DNA from: Diaporthe sp. PMI_573
Taxonomy: Eukaryota > Ascomycota > Sordariomycetes > Diaporthales > Diaporthaceae
Assembly (NCBI GenBank): GCA_021399435.1
Contig: JAJTUP010000083.1
Coordinates: 186,001-250,000 of the forward strand
DNA: 64,000 nucleotides
Direction: 5' to 3'
Shown here: in pieces, positions 33,396 through 43,605 of the stretch
Numbering within the stretch: position 1 is the first letter of the stretch
How the letters are laid out: each line of letters begins with the position of its first letter
Position numbers and translations under genes: made by a program
The notes under the pieces: model-generated
The model's input: only the letters and a program-made list of their open reading frames with translations
Databases searched by the model: none
Told to the model about the DNA's origin: nothing

Positions 33396-34145
33396 AGGCA
33401 TCTATTTTCGACGACGTATCTTTCTTGGTCCTACAAGGGACACTCGACTGGCCCCAGGCGTCATTTGACGGTGACCTGTTTACGACGGTATAATTCCCTT
33501 TTGGCAGCCTGACGATGCTTAACTTTTGGACGAGGTGGCCAATACCCACGCAAGGCCCATTCGAAACCTCGCTGAACCTTCACTTCAAAAGGAGAAAGAA
33601 TTTTCCAGGTGCGGGAAATAGCCATATCTTTTGGAAAGACCCAGTTCAGGACCTGAGAAACCGTTTCCTTTCATTGGGATCTACGTATTTCTGACTACAG
33701 GCAGGAAGAGAAAGGGCTGGAGTCTTCGAAGGTGCAGGGTAGACGCGGTCTTACGAAAGCAACATTGAATGAAGATTTTAGTATTGGGGACTTTCTTAAT
33801 CGCTTGATTCAAACTGCCCAATCTTTCCCACTATCACTTATTTTAATTGCCGCCGAAATGGAAAACCGCGCTCTGATGAGAGGCTTAAACAAGCAGAACT
33901 TGAAAGTAATGATTCCCAATACGTGAACTGCCTCGCAGAAAAACTGCGAGCTCTCATACGGCCACTGAGACTGTATACCATGCACACTATCTTGTGACTC
34001 AGCTGGCCAACACAAAGCGTGGATCACGAGCCACTACCGCCCTTGACTGGGGCCAGAGTTCTCAGTTTGTATGCCAGACAATGTGTTTCTGGTCATGATC
34101 ATACCGGTGGGCATGCCCAGGTGTCCTGAAATGTGACCCTTGGAC
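33396..34145. other. Intergenic stretch
   Basis: Only short frames. No recognisable gene or repeat. Confidence 0.4.
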
Positions 34146-34757
34146 TTACTCTTCCCGAAGAATCGTGAACTCGATGGCCAAGAAACCGCCATAGCCCATC
34201 AGCATCAGGATACCGACCACATGCCTCACAGCGGCGAACTTGCAGAACAGCTTGCCACCGAAGTTGACAATGACAGCCAGCGAGATAGTGGCCATCCAGA
34301 GCCACCAGGCCTCGATGCGGGCAATGTCCACGAACTCGAAACCCTCGTCCTCGTCGGCATCGTGCTGATGCCAGTGGTGACTAGCGATGCTCCACGCCGC
34401 AATGCCGAGGCACAGCGTCAAGAGGAACATGTTGCTCCCGACTGCGTCTGCGACCATGAGACCTGAGCGGCCCTTTGAGTTGCTCATCACCGCCAGGAAC
34501 TTCTCTGGCAGCGTCGTGGCGAGGGAGAGGAAGGTGGCGCCGAAAGCGCTGTCGGACATGTTCAGCGCCGAGGCGAGCTGGATCGAGGCGCGGGACAGGA
34601 TGAAACCGCTCACGCTGAGAGCGGCAAACCCACCCAGGACCTGAAGAAAGGGGGTGAGAGTGTGGTGGAACTGCTTGGGGTTGTGCTCTGGCGCCGGTAT
34701 GCCAAGGACCCCCCGGTCCGTTGACTCGCTCCCGCACACACTGCTTGAATCCCTCAA
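34146..34757 (-). CDS. Ca2+/cation exchanger (CaCA family), C-terminal half only
   Basis: The minus frame (open from 34757) contains one alpha-repeat: NMSDSAFGATFLSLATTLPE then K--AVMSNSKGRSGLMVAD and AVGSNMFLLTLCLGIA, followed by two further hydrophobic helices (WWLWMATISLAVIVNFGG; VVGILMLMGYGGFLAIE). CaCA transporters need two alpha-repeats in 10-11 helices; here only the second half exists, about 200 aa. No clear ATG precedes the region, and upstream frames are unrelated. So it is 5' truncated, or its first exons were lost; transport is not expected. Codon use is GC3-rich, unlike the AT-rich surroundings. Confidence 0.7.
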   Translation of the reverse strand: MRDSSSVCGSESTDRGVLGIPAPEHNPKQFHHTLTPFLQVLGGFAALSVSGFILSRASIQLASALNMSDSAFGATFLSLATTLPEKFLAVMSNSKGRSGLMVADAVGSNMFLLTLCLGIAAWSIASHHWHQHDADEDEGFEFVDIARIEAWWLWMATISLAVIVNFGGKLFCKFAAVRHVVGILMLMGYGGFLAIEFTILREE

Positions 34758-34791
34758 ATCACTTAAAATTTACTAATACAAGTGGGCATCC

Positions 34792-35172
34792 CTAAGCTGT
34801 GCTTTGTTTGACTCGCTTCGGCGATTCTCTCCCAGACCCAGAATGTACACTGTTACGCCGCTTCGGATCAAGGCATGGGCAGAAACTATCATGACGTTGA
34901 TCTGCTTTGTGAAGATTGGCAGTGGCCAACATCTCGTCACGCGTTTCGAAGGCATTTCCCAGGGCTTCCAGGCAGTCGGGTTGTTCGCACTGGACGCCGC
35001 AAATACATGGAGGGTGTTCGTTTTGGCCTTCATAATAACCAATAGCTTCCGAGATTGCCGCGCCATACGGCGTCGGCTCAGCCGTATCTCCAGCCTTGAT
35101 GTCCCATTTCGCGGGAGGCCGTAAGCCGTAGGTAATGGTGCCATCGTGAAAGATAAATCGTACTGTACGCAA
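34792..35172 (-). CDS. Hypothetical remnant
   Basis: Open 126-codon minus frame without an ATG (starts at TTG). Regular sequence such as VRFIFHDGTITYGLRPPAKW and CICGVQCEQPDCLEALGNAF looks coding. Unrecognised; probably a partial gene. Confidence 0.35.
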   Translation of the reverse strand: MRTVRFIFHDGTITYGLRPPAKWDIKAGDTAEPTPYGAAISEAIGYYEGQNEHPPCICGVQCEQPDCLEALGNAFETRDEMLATANLHKADQRHDSFCPCLDPKRRNSVHSGSGRESPKRVKQSTA

Positions 35173-36067
35173 TTTTGTAGTTTATCGAAATGAAGTTCGA
35201 GTGAATTCGAGACCGACTCTCCGGATTAAAGGCATTGACAAAGCAACAACAACTTGGTTCATTGAATAGTTGGCTCAATCTATTCTTGACAATCGGTGCG
35301 ATGGAAACTAATCTGAACAGGGCGAGAAACGCAGCTTATGGTTGCATCATGTTGTGTGTGGTCCCTAGTCTTCGGGTATATTTTTAACTGATCTCCTCCA
35401 AAAGTCTTGGCAGCGATGCGAGGGCCCTTCTAACGACTAGACAAGCCAAGCTTTCGGCCTCCATCTCGCTGAACCCCGTGCGAAAATCTTGATCACTGTC
35501 CAGTGCGCTTGTTTATGGGCTTCCCGTCTTTATCAACCCCTGTACATTTATCACATCGTTCCAACCCACATTTGTCGCACTTTTGACTTGGTGGAGAATT
35601 TCGGTGCCAACACTACGCAACTATTAGCTTTGTCCATGTACAAGTATTCTGACACCTACGTCGCAGCAAACCCACCACGGCTCCGTGGAGGATGACATTG
35701 GTCGATCGACGTCGAGTACAATGGGTAACAGCGATGGTGCAAAACCTGAACCTGATCGTGTTTTCCAACCTATTATAGGCAAGAAGACTGTTGTTACTTC
35801 CGGGATCAATATGCGAAATAGGTGTGCAGAGAAGGGTTAAAGGGAAGTAGAAAGAGAACTCGTATCTGAGATGATGTTACAGCAGAATGATGCGCGTGAG
35901 ATATCATGCAGGGGTTAAGGATGGGGCAGAGCTTTTGAACCGCGGTGCTCCGTCAGCGTGTGCCTGACCCCGCGGCTGAAAAATGGTTACCAAGAGCTAC
36001 CCGCCCAGCTTCACCAAACATTACAGATCATCCCGCCGTCTAGCCCATCGGGGTCCCAAGCTTAGCA
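35173..36067. other. Intergenic stretch
   Basis: No supported gene or repeat. Confidence 0.4.
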
Positions 36068-36784
36068 TCACCGTCTAGCTATGCTATAATCGGAAGGCCT
36101 GATGGGGACGGGGACTAGGGTGATTGGCTTAGCGGCTCTTTTTGAGTTGGCACACTGGTGCCAGGTATAGTCGGAGTCAGGCACAGCTTTCCCAAGGGAG
36201 TCTATAACTCTGACGGTACATGGGACCATATCGGCCAGTTTCTTGAAGGAATGACTGATGAGTTTGTCGTCCAGGAGATCCTCCGTATCAAGGTTGTTAA
36301 GGAATTCGTCGTCGACGTCACGCTCAGTCTCGACCTGCAAAACAGAGAGTCTCCCATCATGTAGAGGGCTGGCTGTTGAAGGCGGCAGCGGTTGTTGGAC
36401 AGGCTGTTGAGAGGAATGATTAAGTTTAGCCACCGTTTCTCCGTGTTCAACCGCCACTCTTTTACTCGACAGAGCCAGCTGCTCGCCCGCCTTTCGTTTC
36501 TTTGGGCCGACATTTGCACCCTTGCTTCGGGTCCGATTAGCAACGGCGGGAGGGGTAGCGTTGTGTGCAACGGCTTTGGGTGTTTCAGGTATTCGAGCAC
36601 GATGGTCTGGAGGATCCTCGCCGGCTTCACAGTCACTTCCCCGTCGCCCCACCCGTCGTCCCCCTCGTCCCCCTCGTCCCCCTCGTCCCCCTCGTCCCCC
36701 TCGTCCCCCTCGCACGTGTTGTCCCGACGATGTTTTTGCCTCGTATACAGCAAGAGCACACCGCACCTCGATCCAGACAGTCAA
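36068..36784 (-). CDS. Hypothetical RGG-repeat / basic protein
   Basis: The 238-codon frame starts without ATG; an ATG at 36824 lies one frame away (MHKRDYITVSIGDL), so a small indel or intron near 36790 may separate the true start. It contains a run of RGG units from a 9-bp minisatellite, then a basic patch (GPKKRKAG), an acidic helix (VDDEFLNNLDTEDLLDDKL) and a C-terminal segment (SFKKLADMVPCTVRVIDSLG). The same DNA in another frame gives a GDE run, so the reading of the repeat is not certain. RGG boxes often bind RNA; this is inference. Confidence 0.4.
   Translation of the reverse strand: MTVWIEVRCALAVYEAKTSSGQHVRGGRGGRGGRGGRGGRGGRRVGRRGSDCEAGEDPPDHRARIPETPKAVAHNATPPAVANRTRSKGANVGPKKRKAGEQLALSSKRVAVEHGETVAKLNHSSQQPVQQPLPPSTASPLHDGRLSVLQVETERDVDDEFLNNLDTEDLLDDKLISHSFKKLADMVPCTVRVIDSLGKAVPDSDYTWHQCANSKRAAKPITLVPVPIRPSDYSIARR
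36655..36712. repeat. 9-bp minisatellite
   Basis: About six perfect copies of cgtccccct. Confidence 0.9.
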
Positions 36785-37448
36785 GGTCTCCGATGCTGAC
36801 GGTGATATAATCCCTCTTATGCATGTGTGCTAAGGGGGTCGGATCCTGGGGCGGGAGTTCTCCGGATGCAGCGACAAAGATAACTACTACAGGGTTGAAT
36901 CTCCAAGACGGAAAGTGACGTCATTGAATGACTTTGGGACTATTATACCGTTACAGCAACAACATTTCCCGCAGTCAAGTCACAATATTGGGAACACGGC
37001 CGTACCGGCCATCAGGCAGAAGCTATGACGTCCCTGAACTTCAAATCAATCACAACTTACAGTCGCTGAAAAACTTGTTGAGAAAGCTGTTCACGGTGCT
37101 ATAATCGCAGTAGTGCAGTAGATCTCCCCTTTCCACCTCCCCTTCATTCCTTTTCGGGTCGTACGGATAGAGGATCTCAGTTGGGGAGCTTGATGGGTTG
37201 TAGGGTTCCTCGCGACTGCTGGCTGCATATGGAATAGCCGAAGAACTGGATCTCGGCTGCACACGCTTATTTGTCGGATTGCAACTCGTCGTCTGGTTGC
37301 CCAGAAGACGGCAGTCAAGTTTGGCACATACTGAAGTTCAAACCCCACTCATAGCATTGAGTTTATGATTATAGTTCTAACAAAGACTTATCAAATAGGG
37401 TATTGCTGTTATAATCTTTATAGGTTTTAACATGAGATAGCTTTATAT
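36785..37448. other. Intergenic stretch
   Basis: Nothing recognisable apart from the possible 5' end of the preceding gene at 36824. Confidence 0.4.
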
Positions 37449-37677
37449 CAAGGCTCCGATCAATACCACACAACATCACATAGCATCTGCGTTGAGTTGA
37501 TGTTGACATGCCGTCCAAAACCTCAGGTGATGTTGATCAACATGCCCGTGTTGTGATGTGTATGTGTATCATGTTGACTTCGTTGAAATCACCCCTGTCG
37601 TCGCTTACCCCTTATCTTCCAGTTCGGCTTCATCCACTGTAACCCCCATAGCGACATCCCCGAACCCCCCTGTAGTG
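37449..37677 (-). mobile_element. Truncated hAT right end
   Basis: Starts with CAAGGCTCCGATCAA, an exact match to the left TIR of the intact hAT, and follows the right end of that element for about 229 bp, including the 14-bp palindrome (37530-37543) and the first codons of the transposase tail region. Similarity stops at about 37677. No opposite end was found nearby. Confidence 0.85.
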
Positions 37678-38505
37678 GAGATGAAGTCAACGCGATGACT
37701 TCGGGCCCGTCTCTTTAAGTACATCTCGTGTGAAGCTGGCGGGACCCTTACATTTCGAGGCCTCCCGCAGTCTCCAGGCGCCTCAAAATTGTACCCGCTC
37801 TTTTGCCGGAGTTGCTACTGCGAATGAGGTCTGGGCTTTCCCACCAGAATTCCACACAACAAAGTAAATTAGCTATTCTTCATCAACCATACCAACTACA
37901 ATACAAACAGTATACATGCTGTCTGTTGGACTCTGCGGAAGTTTGTGGCAAGCCTTTGCGCATCGTGGCTGGGGTCAGGATTATTGAGGCAGGACAGATA
38001 CGAACGGCTGAAATAGAGGGGATATCCGGGCAGTAACAACTAGCCATAGACAACGGAGACTATTCTCTCTTGATATTGCTTAATCTAGTTTCTTGAAGCT
38101 TCGCCATCGTACTTCTTGAGTTCTCCTTGTGGCAACGATTTCATTCGTACGTTCTCCTGAGACCCAGAATCCAACGCATATACCCAGTACTTCCAATCGG
38201 TATCAGTGTAGGCAAAGCGTTGTGATCACGTCTTCTAGGTGACCCGGAGGCCCCGTCAGCTAACCGTCGTGATCTTATCATTTTACCAAGAGTGACTGTG
38301 TCCACATGCAAACCTCTTACCCTCCCAAGGCACCCGCGGGATATTCAAAGGGGTGCGTGGCAGGGGAAGGCTACCGACCTTTGGCCCAACGCACTCGACG
38401 TTGTCACATACCTCCCTCGAGGCAGCATGTCCAAAGTCATGCCGGCATCTAGGGCAACCCGCTGTGCCACGCGCATGACCCACCACATTGACGCTGAAGC
38501 TGAAT
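37678..38505. other. Intergenic stretch
   Basis: No recognisable gene; contains the presumed promoter of the next gene at its end. Confidence 0.4.
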
Positions 38506-38514
38506 ATTTAAAGG
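38506..38514 (+). promoter_or_regulatory. TATA-like box
   Basis: TATTTAAAG about 102 bp before the ATG at 38616, followed by a long CT-rich tract (38530-38582). Same element as the paralogue's promoter at 18298. Confidence 0.5.
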
Positions 38515-38615
38515 GGTCAAGGCCTCGTCGAACCTCTCCTCGAACCCTTCTTCTCTTCATTTCTCTTGTCTCGTTCTCCTGCAGCTCAGCACGCCGCCTG
38601 CGCAACGCCTACATC

Positions 38616-39546
38616 ATGAACATGCTCATTCCCCCATCTTTCCCGGAGCTTCTCCATTATCCGGATTCCATCAGTCTCAAGGACAGTCTCCAGTCGCCCT
38701 GGATGACTCCCGCCACGGATATTGACGACGTGGACGGTGATCACCCTCCTCAGCACGCAAGTGACGCTGACTTCGAGCTGGCGGTAGCCGAGTATGGTCT
38801 CTGGCTGCCGGACCAACATGATCTCTACTTGTCAGAGGCCCTCGCTACGGGTCACGATGAACTGTTAGCCTCAGCCTTCGCGGAAATGGTCCCTAAAAAG
38901 GGCACTGTGCCAAAACCACTTAAGCGCCCCCGCGACCGGAAGAAGGCAGGCACGACCAGACCAAGGTTCGTCATCTGACTCGGCTCTATTGTCATCAAAC
39001 CCACGATTTTGTCCTCATTCACCAGAAAAGCCGGGGAGAAAGCGCAAGGCACCTTCACAAGGTTCCCCAAGGTCGTCAAAACGCACCAAGGCAAGGCAGT
39101 CGAGCGCCATGCAGCATGAGGCGCCAGCGACTGGCCAAACAGCTCTCTATCTGGACGAAGAGCAGGTTTTCTTGCGACTGGAGAAGGCTTTCATGACTTT
39201 CGGAAGAGAAACGTACGAATACCGCTGGGTTAAGAGGATTAAGTCGTGGTTCTCTGAGACCGATAAGGTTGTGGATATCGGTTGGATGTTCGAGGAGCCT
39301 AGTGATGCTGTGTCAGTGCAGGTCCGACCGGACGGTGTCGGACATCCAGTGGTATTAGTGTGGGATGGCGAGGACCAGGTTTTTACCGGCAAAGCTTTGG
39401 ATGAAAAGTGGATAACGGTATCAAGTGAGGTGATGAAGGCTATGCATGACAACCCTCTTCGTGGCCAGTTTGAAGGGAGCGGCTGGCATTTGAGAGGTAG
39501 TCCTAGGAATACGCTCGAGAGGGAGGTAGAAAGGGCTACGTCTTAG
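38616..39546 (+). CDS. Hypothetical protein, paralogue of the 16944-18212 gene
   Basis: Exon 1 opens at ATG 38616 (MNMLIPPSFPELLHYPD) and is acidic, ending in a basic patch (KRPRDRKKAGTTRPR). Exon 2 continues in another frame with KPGRKRKAPSQGSP, KRTKARQ and the C-terminal domain to the stop at 39544-39546. The junction lies between about 38966 and 39038; gttcgt is a good donor and tctgac a good branch site, but no single donor/acceptor pair was decisive (a 73-nt and a 61-nt solution both keep frame). The C-terminal domain (KSWFSETDKVVDIGWMF; VVLVWDGEDQVFTGKALD; VSSEVMKAMHDNP; GQFEG) matches that of the 422-aa protein. Architecture is the same: acidic N-half, nuclear-type basic patch, about 100-aa globular end. 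Function unknown. Confidence 0.65.
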
Positions 39547-40512
39547 TCTTTCGTGGTTCCTATGGAGTCAGAAATGTGTGTCAAGGATGGTCCGTACATA
39601 GATAACCCAGCGTCGGAAATTCTTTATGGTATTGACTTTAACCTTTTGTTCTTCGGCTTTAGACTTGACTAAAGGTGACTTATACGGGACTGAGTGACTG
39701 CACAGATGCCTTATGAATTCACTGTTTTTGTGTCAAGGGATCCTGAGAGGTGGGGCGCGGGGAGGGGCGCTTGCGCAAGGTCCTCAACCATTTCTTTCCA
39801 AGCTGCCCTCCTTGCCTGTAGCAGAGATACACTCGATGAAGGAGGTCCACGCTCGACTTCCATTGCTTTTTCGAGAAATAAGCTTTCTTCCTTCAGGGCC
39901 GAGGACTATTCCATTGGATCCCTCGCCTTCGGCAACCCCCCCTTCATCCATATTGTGGCGATTCTCGTCAAGAATCTCAGCAACAGCTGGCAGGCGAAGG
40001 AGGTTTAACCACGGCTTGATTATACCCATTGTTGCCCCATTAACCCTACTGAAGTGCATCTGACGGCTTCGTAGACTTCGAATCTCGGGATTCCTCTCGA
40101 GAAAAGCACCTAGCCAGCGCTTGCCGAGGGCGGGGCAAATGATTCGTACCTGAAGGGGTGCGAAGGAACTGGGCGCGAAGTAGGGGTCGAGGGAGAGCCT
40201 AAAAGAGTCACAGTATCCGCTCCCAGGCTAGTAAGCGTGGCACGCTCATTCAGAGGATAATTATCTTGGCCTCATGTCGTAAGCATGGAATTGACAACCC
40301 CCGCGATCAATGTGATGCCAAACGCGTTTTGTGCAAAAAAAAAACAAATCAAAAAAATGGGATACTGAGTTCTTCCTAGTTTCGCCTGCCATAGCCGGGC
40401 CTCGGGCCAAGCGGTCGAGTTTCCTCCCGGACCCCAGCTCCATCCTGATAGATGCCACCTATTAGCATCAAGCTAATTTTCGTACACATTGCATTCTATA
40501 AAATAGTTGATC
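39547..40512. other. Intergenic stretch with a coiled-coil remnant
   Basis: On the minus strand about 39905-39713 reads SSALKEESLFLEKAMEVERG then ARRAAWKEMVEDLAQA to a stop, without a start; it may be the tail of a lost transposase or other gene. Nothing else seen. Confidence 0.3.
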
Positions 40513-40794
40513 ATGAGCCTTTTCAATCTTGTTCCGAGAAAGAAAACAACACGCCACAAGACGAAGAACAGCAATCTGTCAACCACAATTGTCCTAATCC
40601 TTATCGGGGCAATTTTCGTAATTGCAATCATAACCGGTATAATCAAACGAATACGCCTATATAGGATGAGTAAAAATACCCAACACAGCCGCCATGCGCA
40701 TGGTTCTTTTTCGGGACATAATATCTTAAACAAAGCCTTACCAGAGACTCCAAAGCCTATATATGGTAGGAATGAAAATCGACATATCGGATAG
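40513..40794 (+). CDS. Small single-pass membrane protein, 93 aa
   Basis: ATG 40513. A basic N-terminus (PRKKTTRHKTKNSN) precedes one hydrophobic helix (STTIVLILIGAIFVIAIITG, residues about 25-44) and a basic juxtamembrane stretch (IKRIRLYR), then a polar tail. This suggests a single-pass membrane protein with both flanks positively charged. No family recognised; short length makes it uncertain. Confidence 0.4.
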   Translation: MSLFNLVPRKKTTRHKTKNSNLSTTIVLILIGAIFVIAIITGIIKRIRLYRMSKNTQHSRHAHGSFSGHNILNKALPETPKPIYGRNENRHIG

Positions 40795-41713
40795 TCGGAT
40801 AATGCCCGATCATTGAGACCTTACACAACACGCCGCGGGTAGAAAGGGACACTTTGCAAGAGAATGTCAGCAGCATTTGCATGAGAGGTAGAGTTTTAAG
40901 GGCGAAGATGACGCGTGTGTATTTAAAACTTCTATTCCGATCATGTTTTGTGTGCAGCACTCAATACTGAATTCCGTAGGCTCACCTCTTTTGGCCTCTA
41001 GAAAACTAAGATCTAATGCTTAACTTTTAGCAAACTTGAGCAGGCGTTCTGCAATACCTATATGGTGCAGTTTCTAAGCCTACTAGAACACTTTAGGATC
41101 GTGAAATCGTTCCCTAATGTCGAAGGTGTACCAGCAATGGCATATCAGATCTTTCGTTTTTTAAAATAGATTTTCTAAAAGTAGTTCTGTGATTGATCCC
41201 GAATAAGACATTTGAACAAATGAACCAATGAACTTATAATCAAAACTGGATTGATATTAGCGACATCTTCTGACCACATTCTCAACAGGTCGGCGTTGTG
41301 CCGATCACATTAACGGATTTCAAATTCTTTTCACGAAATTTAGGAAACCGACTTACAGCATTACACTCTTCTTTTTTATAGATCTGTGGTGCGAGAAGAA
41401 CAACGTCACTGTGACAATGCACACAGTAAGGTGGTAAACCTTCTCGACAATTGTCTCCACACATTTAATACTTGACATTATCAATTTGTTAAACAAGTGT
41501 AAAGTTTCTCATAACCAAAGTCTATTTAGCCAACTTTTCTATGCGAATTAGCGATTCAGATTCTTGAGATATGTACTGGATCTGCACTAGCACCGTTCCC
41601 ATGTGAAGAAGGATCCCAGAACCCGCAATAAGGAATCTTCGTATATTTCAATAGATATAAAATCTTGAAGTGTCGCGCCTTCGAATGTTATTTCATAGCT
41701 ACTATCTAACATA
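40795..41713. other. Intergenic stretch
   Basis: AT-rich; no gene or repeat recognised. Confidence 0.4.
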
Positions 41714-42285
41714 ATGGCGTCCACCGAGACCATCAGCCCTGTGTTGAGGAGTGGCAGCTTTTGTGCGGATGAAACACGAGCTAACATCCTTACTCGGTCG
41801 TTTGCTGCATTGAGACTGGATGGTGTGACTCAAGAGAATGAGCATCGAATTTCATCCTACATTCCTTCTACTAGGTACGTTTTCTGTGGGATCCTTCATT
41901 ATTCGGACCAGGTCAACTCACAACTCACGACAGACTATGTCTGACGTACCAGCTTATAAGACAGAACGTTCGAGTGTTCTTCAAGGACCATTATGAGAAC
42001 ATGTTCCGTGCATGGGTTTCCTTGTTGAAAGAAACAAACTTATCATACAATACTCCCTCCTCAGACAGACATGTTATTAATGCCTTCAGGGCAATCAACA
42101 ATGTCTTTGAAAACCGAAATACTCCACCTCTACTCTTACGACTTGCTTATTTTCAATTCAACAATATGGTTAAAACCCTTCGAGTCGTTGCTCACAACGA
42201 TAGAAGATGCGGACGAATCAACACCGCCGTTGGGCATAGAAATGCCAGCGTTGTTGTCGACATATGTCTTGATAGCCAGCAGTGA
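41714..42285 (+). CDS. Hypothetical protein, two exons
   Basis: Exon 1 41714-41874 (ATG; SFAALRLDGVTQENEHRISS), intron 41875-41960 (86 nt; gtacgt, branch tctgac, acceptor tataag), exon 2 41961-42285. The junction reads IPSTRQNVRVFFKDHYENMF in frame. The protein is about 161 aa and helical (FRAWVSLLKETNLSYN; HVINAFRAINNVFENRN; LLRLAYFQFNNMVK). After NNMVK another frame also looks coding (EDADESTPPLGIEMPALL), so the 3' end may involve an indel or a second intron. No family recognised. A pogo 3' part lies 450 bp downstream. Confidence 0.5.
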
Positions 42286-42727
42286 CTCGGACGCAAGGAG
42301 ATCCTTCGCAGGATGAGGCACGCAAAGCGATGGGCTTGTCTTATAGGCTCATCACCACTTGCTCTAGCAACATGCTCGGAAGAAGGTGAAGGAATGGTGT
42401 ACGTAAATCGTGGCCTACGTGGCAAAGATATGCTGACGCTTGAAAAGTAAGAACTGTTGCCGGTTGGCCTCGAAGGTCGAGCGGGGAGGAGGTAGTAGTC
42501 CTCGCCGTTGCGCGGGGGGGAAGAAGCCATCACGCCTTCCCTAACGTTGGATATAGATGGGGCAAGGTCTACTCCAAGTTTCGTGATGGCCACGCGAGGA
42601 GGTGCGTCGTCTCGTCGCTTGCGCAGTTGTCGGATCTCGAAAGCAAGTTTCGAAGTTTTCGCGTTTTTGACCGCTTGTTAGGCCAAAGTTGTGCGTGCCA
42701 TAGTAAAATGGCGTAATTTCTAGCAGG
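42286..42727. other. Intergenic stretch, possibly pogo interior
   Basis: May include decayed pogo coding before 42728, but nothing convincing could be read. Confidence 0.3.
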
Positions 42728-42919
42728 GTGCTAACAGCAGCGTGCCAAGAAATTAAGAGTCGAGGGGAAGGTGGTGGCGCAGAGGAGGCGGTCCGCGGCG
42801 GACCGAGCAAACCACGGTGTGGCAACTGCGGCAAGACTGGGCATTATGCAACAACTTGTCAGAAAGATGTAGAAGGGTCTAGTCAGTCAGATTCTGAGTG
42901 TATAATAGTACATTTTTAA
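42728..42919 (+). mobile_element. Pogo-like transposase C-terminal zinc knuckle
   Basis: The frame ends with PRCGNCGKTGHYATTCQKD, a CCHC knuckle. Fungal pogo-type transposases characteristically finish with such a knuckle after a Gly/Arg-rich linker, as here (SRGEGGGAEEAVRGG). The DDE region is not preserved. The 3' repeat at 42998-43130 follows, so this is the 3' part of an element whose relative's 5' part is at 21.1-22.1 kb. Confidence 0.7.
42788..42805. repeat. GCGGTCCG hairpin, copy 1
   Basis: GCGGTCCG CGG CGGACCG; the last arm base is changed. It lies inside the pogo coding tail. Confidence 0.85.
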
Positions 42920-42938
42920 GCGGTCCGCGGCGGACCGC
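42920..42938. repeat. GCGGTCCG hairpin, copy 2
   Basis: GCGGTCCG CGG CGGACCGC, perfect 8-bp arms with a 3-nt loop, just after the pogo stop codon. Confidence 0.9.
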
Positions 42939-42997
42939 CTAATTAGTTGGTCTGGATGGTGTAGATTGAGGTTGATTCTGCATGGCTGAAATGCTCC

Positions 42998-43130
42998 ATT
43001 TTGGTGGGGAAGCCGATTTTCCCACCAAAAGTCGGCCACTTTAGACTGGCACTGCAGCCACGCTAACCTCTCTAAATTGAATAAGTCGATTGAAATTGAT
43101 ATGAATTTCAGGACGACTGTTGTGATCACT
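42998..43130 (-). repeat. Terminal/subterminal repeat of a pogo-like element, copy 2
   Basis: Inverted relative of 21131-21254. It contains a perfect inner hairpin, TTTTGGTGGG (42999-43008) and CCCACCAAAA (43021-43030). Confidence 0.75.
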
Positions 43131-43454
43131 TGATCATCCTCACGCGAAGCACTCAGTCTATCGTGGATACCCGTGAGTCGCAATCGCTTCGGTGCACCCA
43201 CTGCTGGCGCAGCGGGCGCCTAAACCGGTTGTCAGCCTAAAGGGGGTTGTCACCCGAGCGTTTTTTTTTGTTTTTTTGGTGCCGATCCCCACCAACCCAA
43301 TGAGAAAGCCCAGGACATTGGAATGGTACTTATTGTATGCATTCCAAAATTGCGCTGTTCAGAAGCTTCATGGTGTGTTTGACATAGGGTAGCAACATTG
43401 CCAGGCTCTGTTAGAGGCATTCTGCCAAAATATATGGGCGCCCTTAACTACCCC

Positions 43455-43605
43455 ACTTCTAATCCACGCAAATCCACCCAATCCACCACGACACCGTCGA
43501 GTGGATTCGGTGGATTAGCCAATCCACTGGGATTTTGCCAGTGGAGTGGACAGTGGAATCCACGAGTGGATCCACTACGTGGATTGGGTGGAGTGGCTTT
43601 CAACC
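43455..43605. repeat. Cluster of AATCCAC/GTGGATT motifs
   Basis: About a dozen direct and inverted copies of a 7-bp motif within 150 bp. They include outer 13-bp arms CCACCCAATCCAC (43474-43486) and GTGGATTGGGTGG (43579-43591) and an inner perfect palindrome GTGGATCCAC (43566-43575). Confidence 0.8.

Noticed and set aside
43455..43605. CRISPR-like array
   Set aside because: Motifs are 7 bp, in both orientations and without regular spacers; the organism is eukaryotic.
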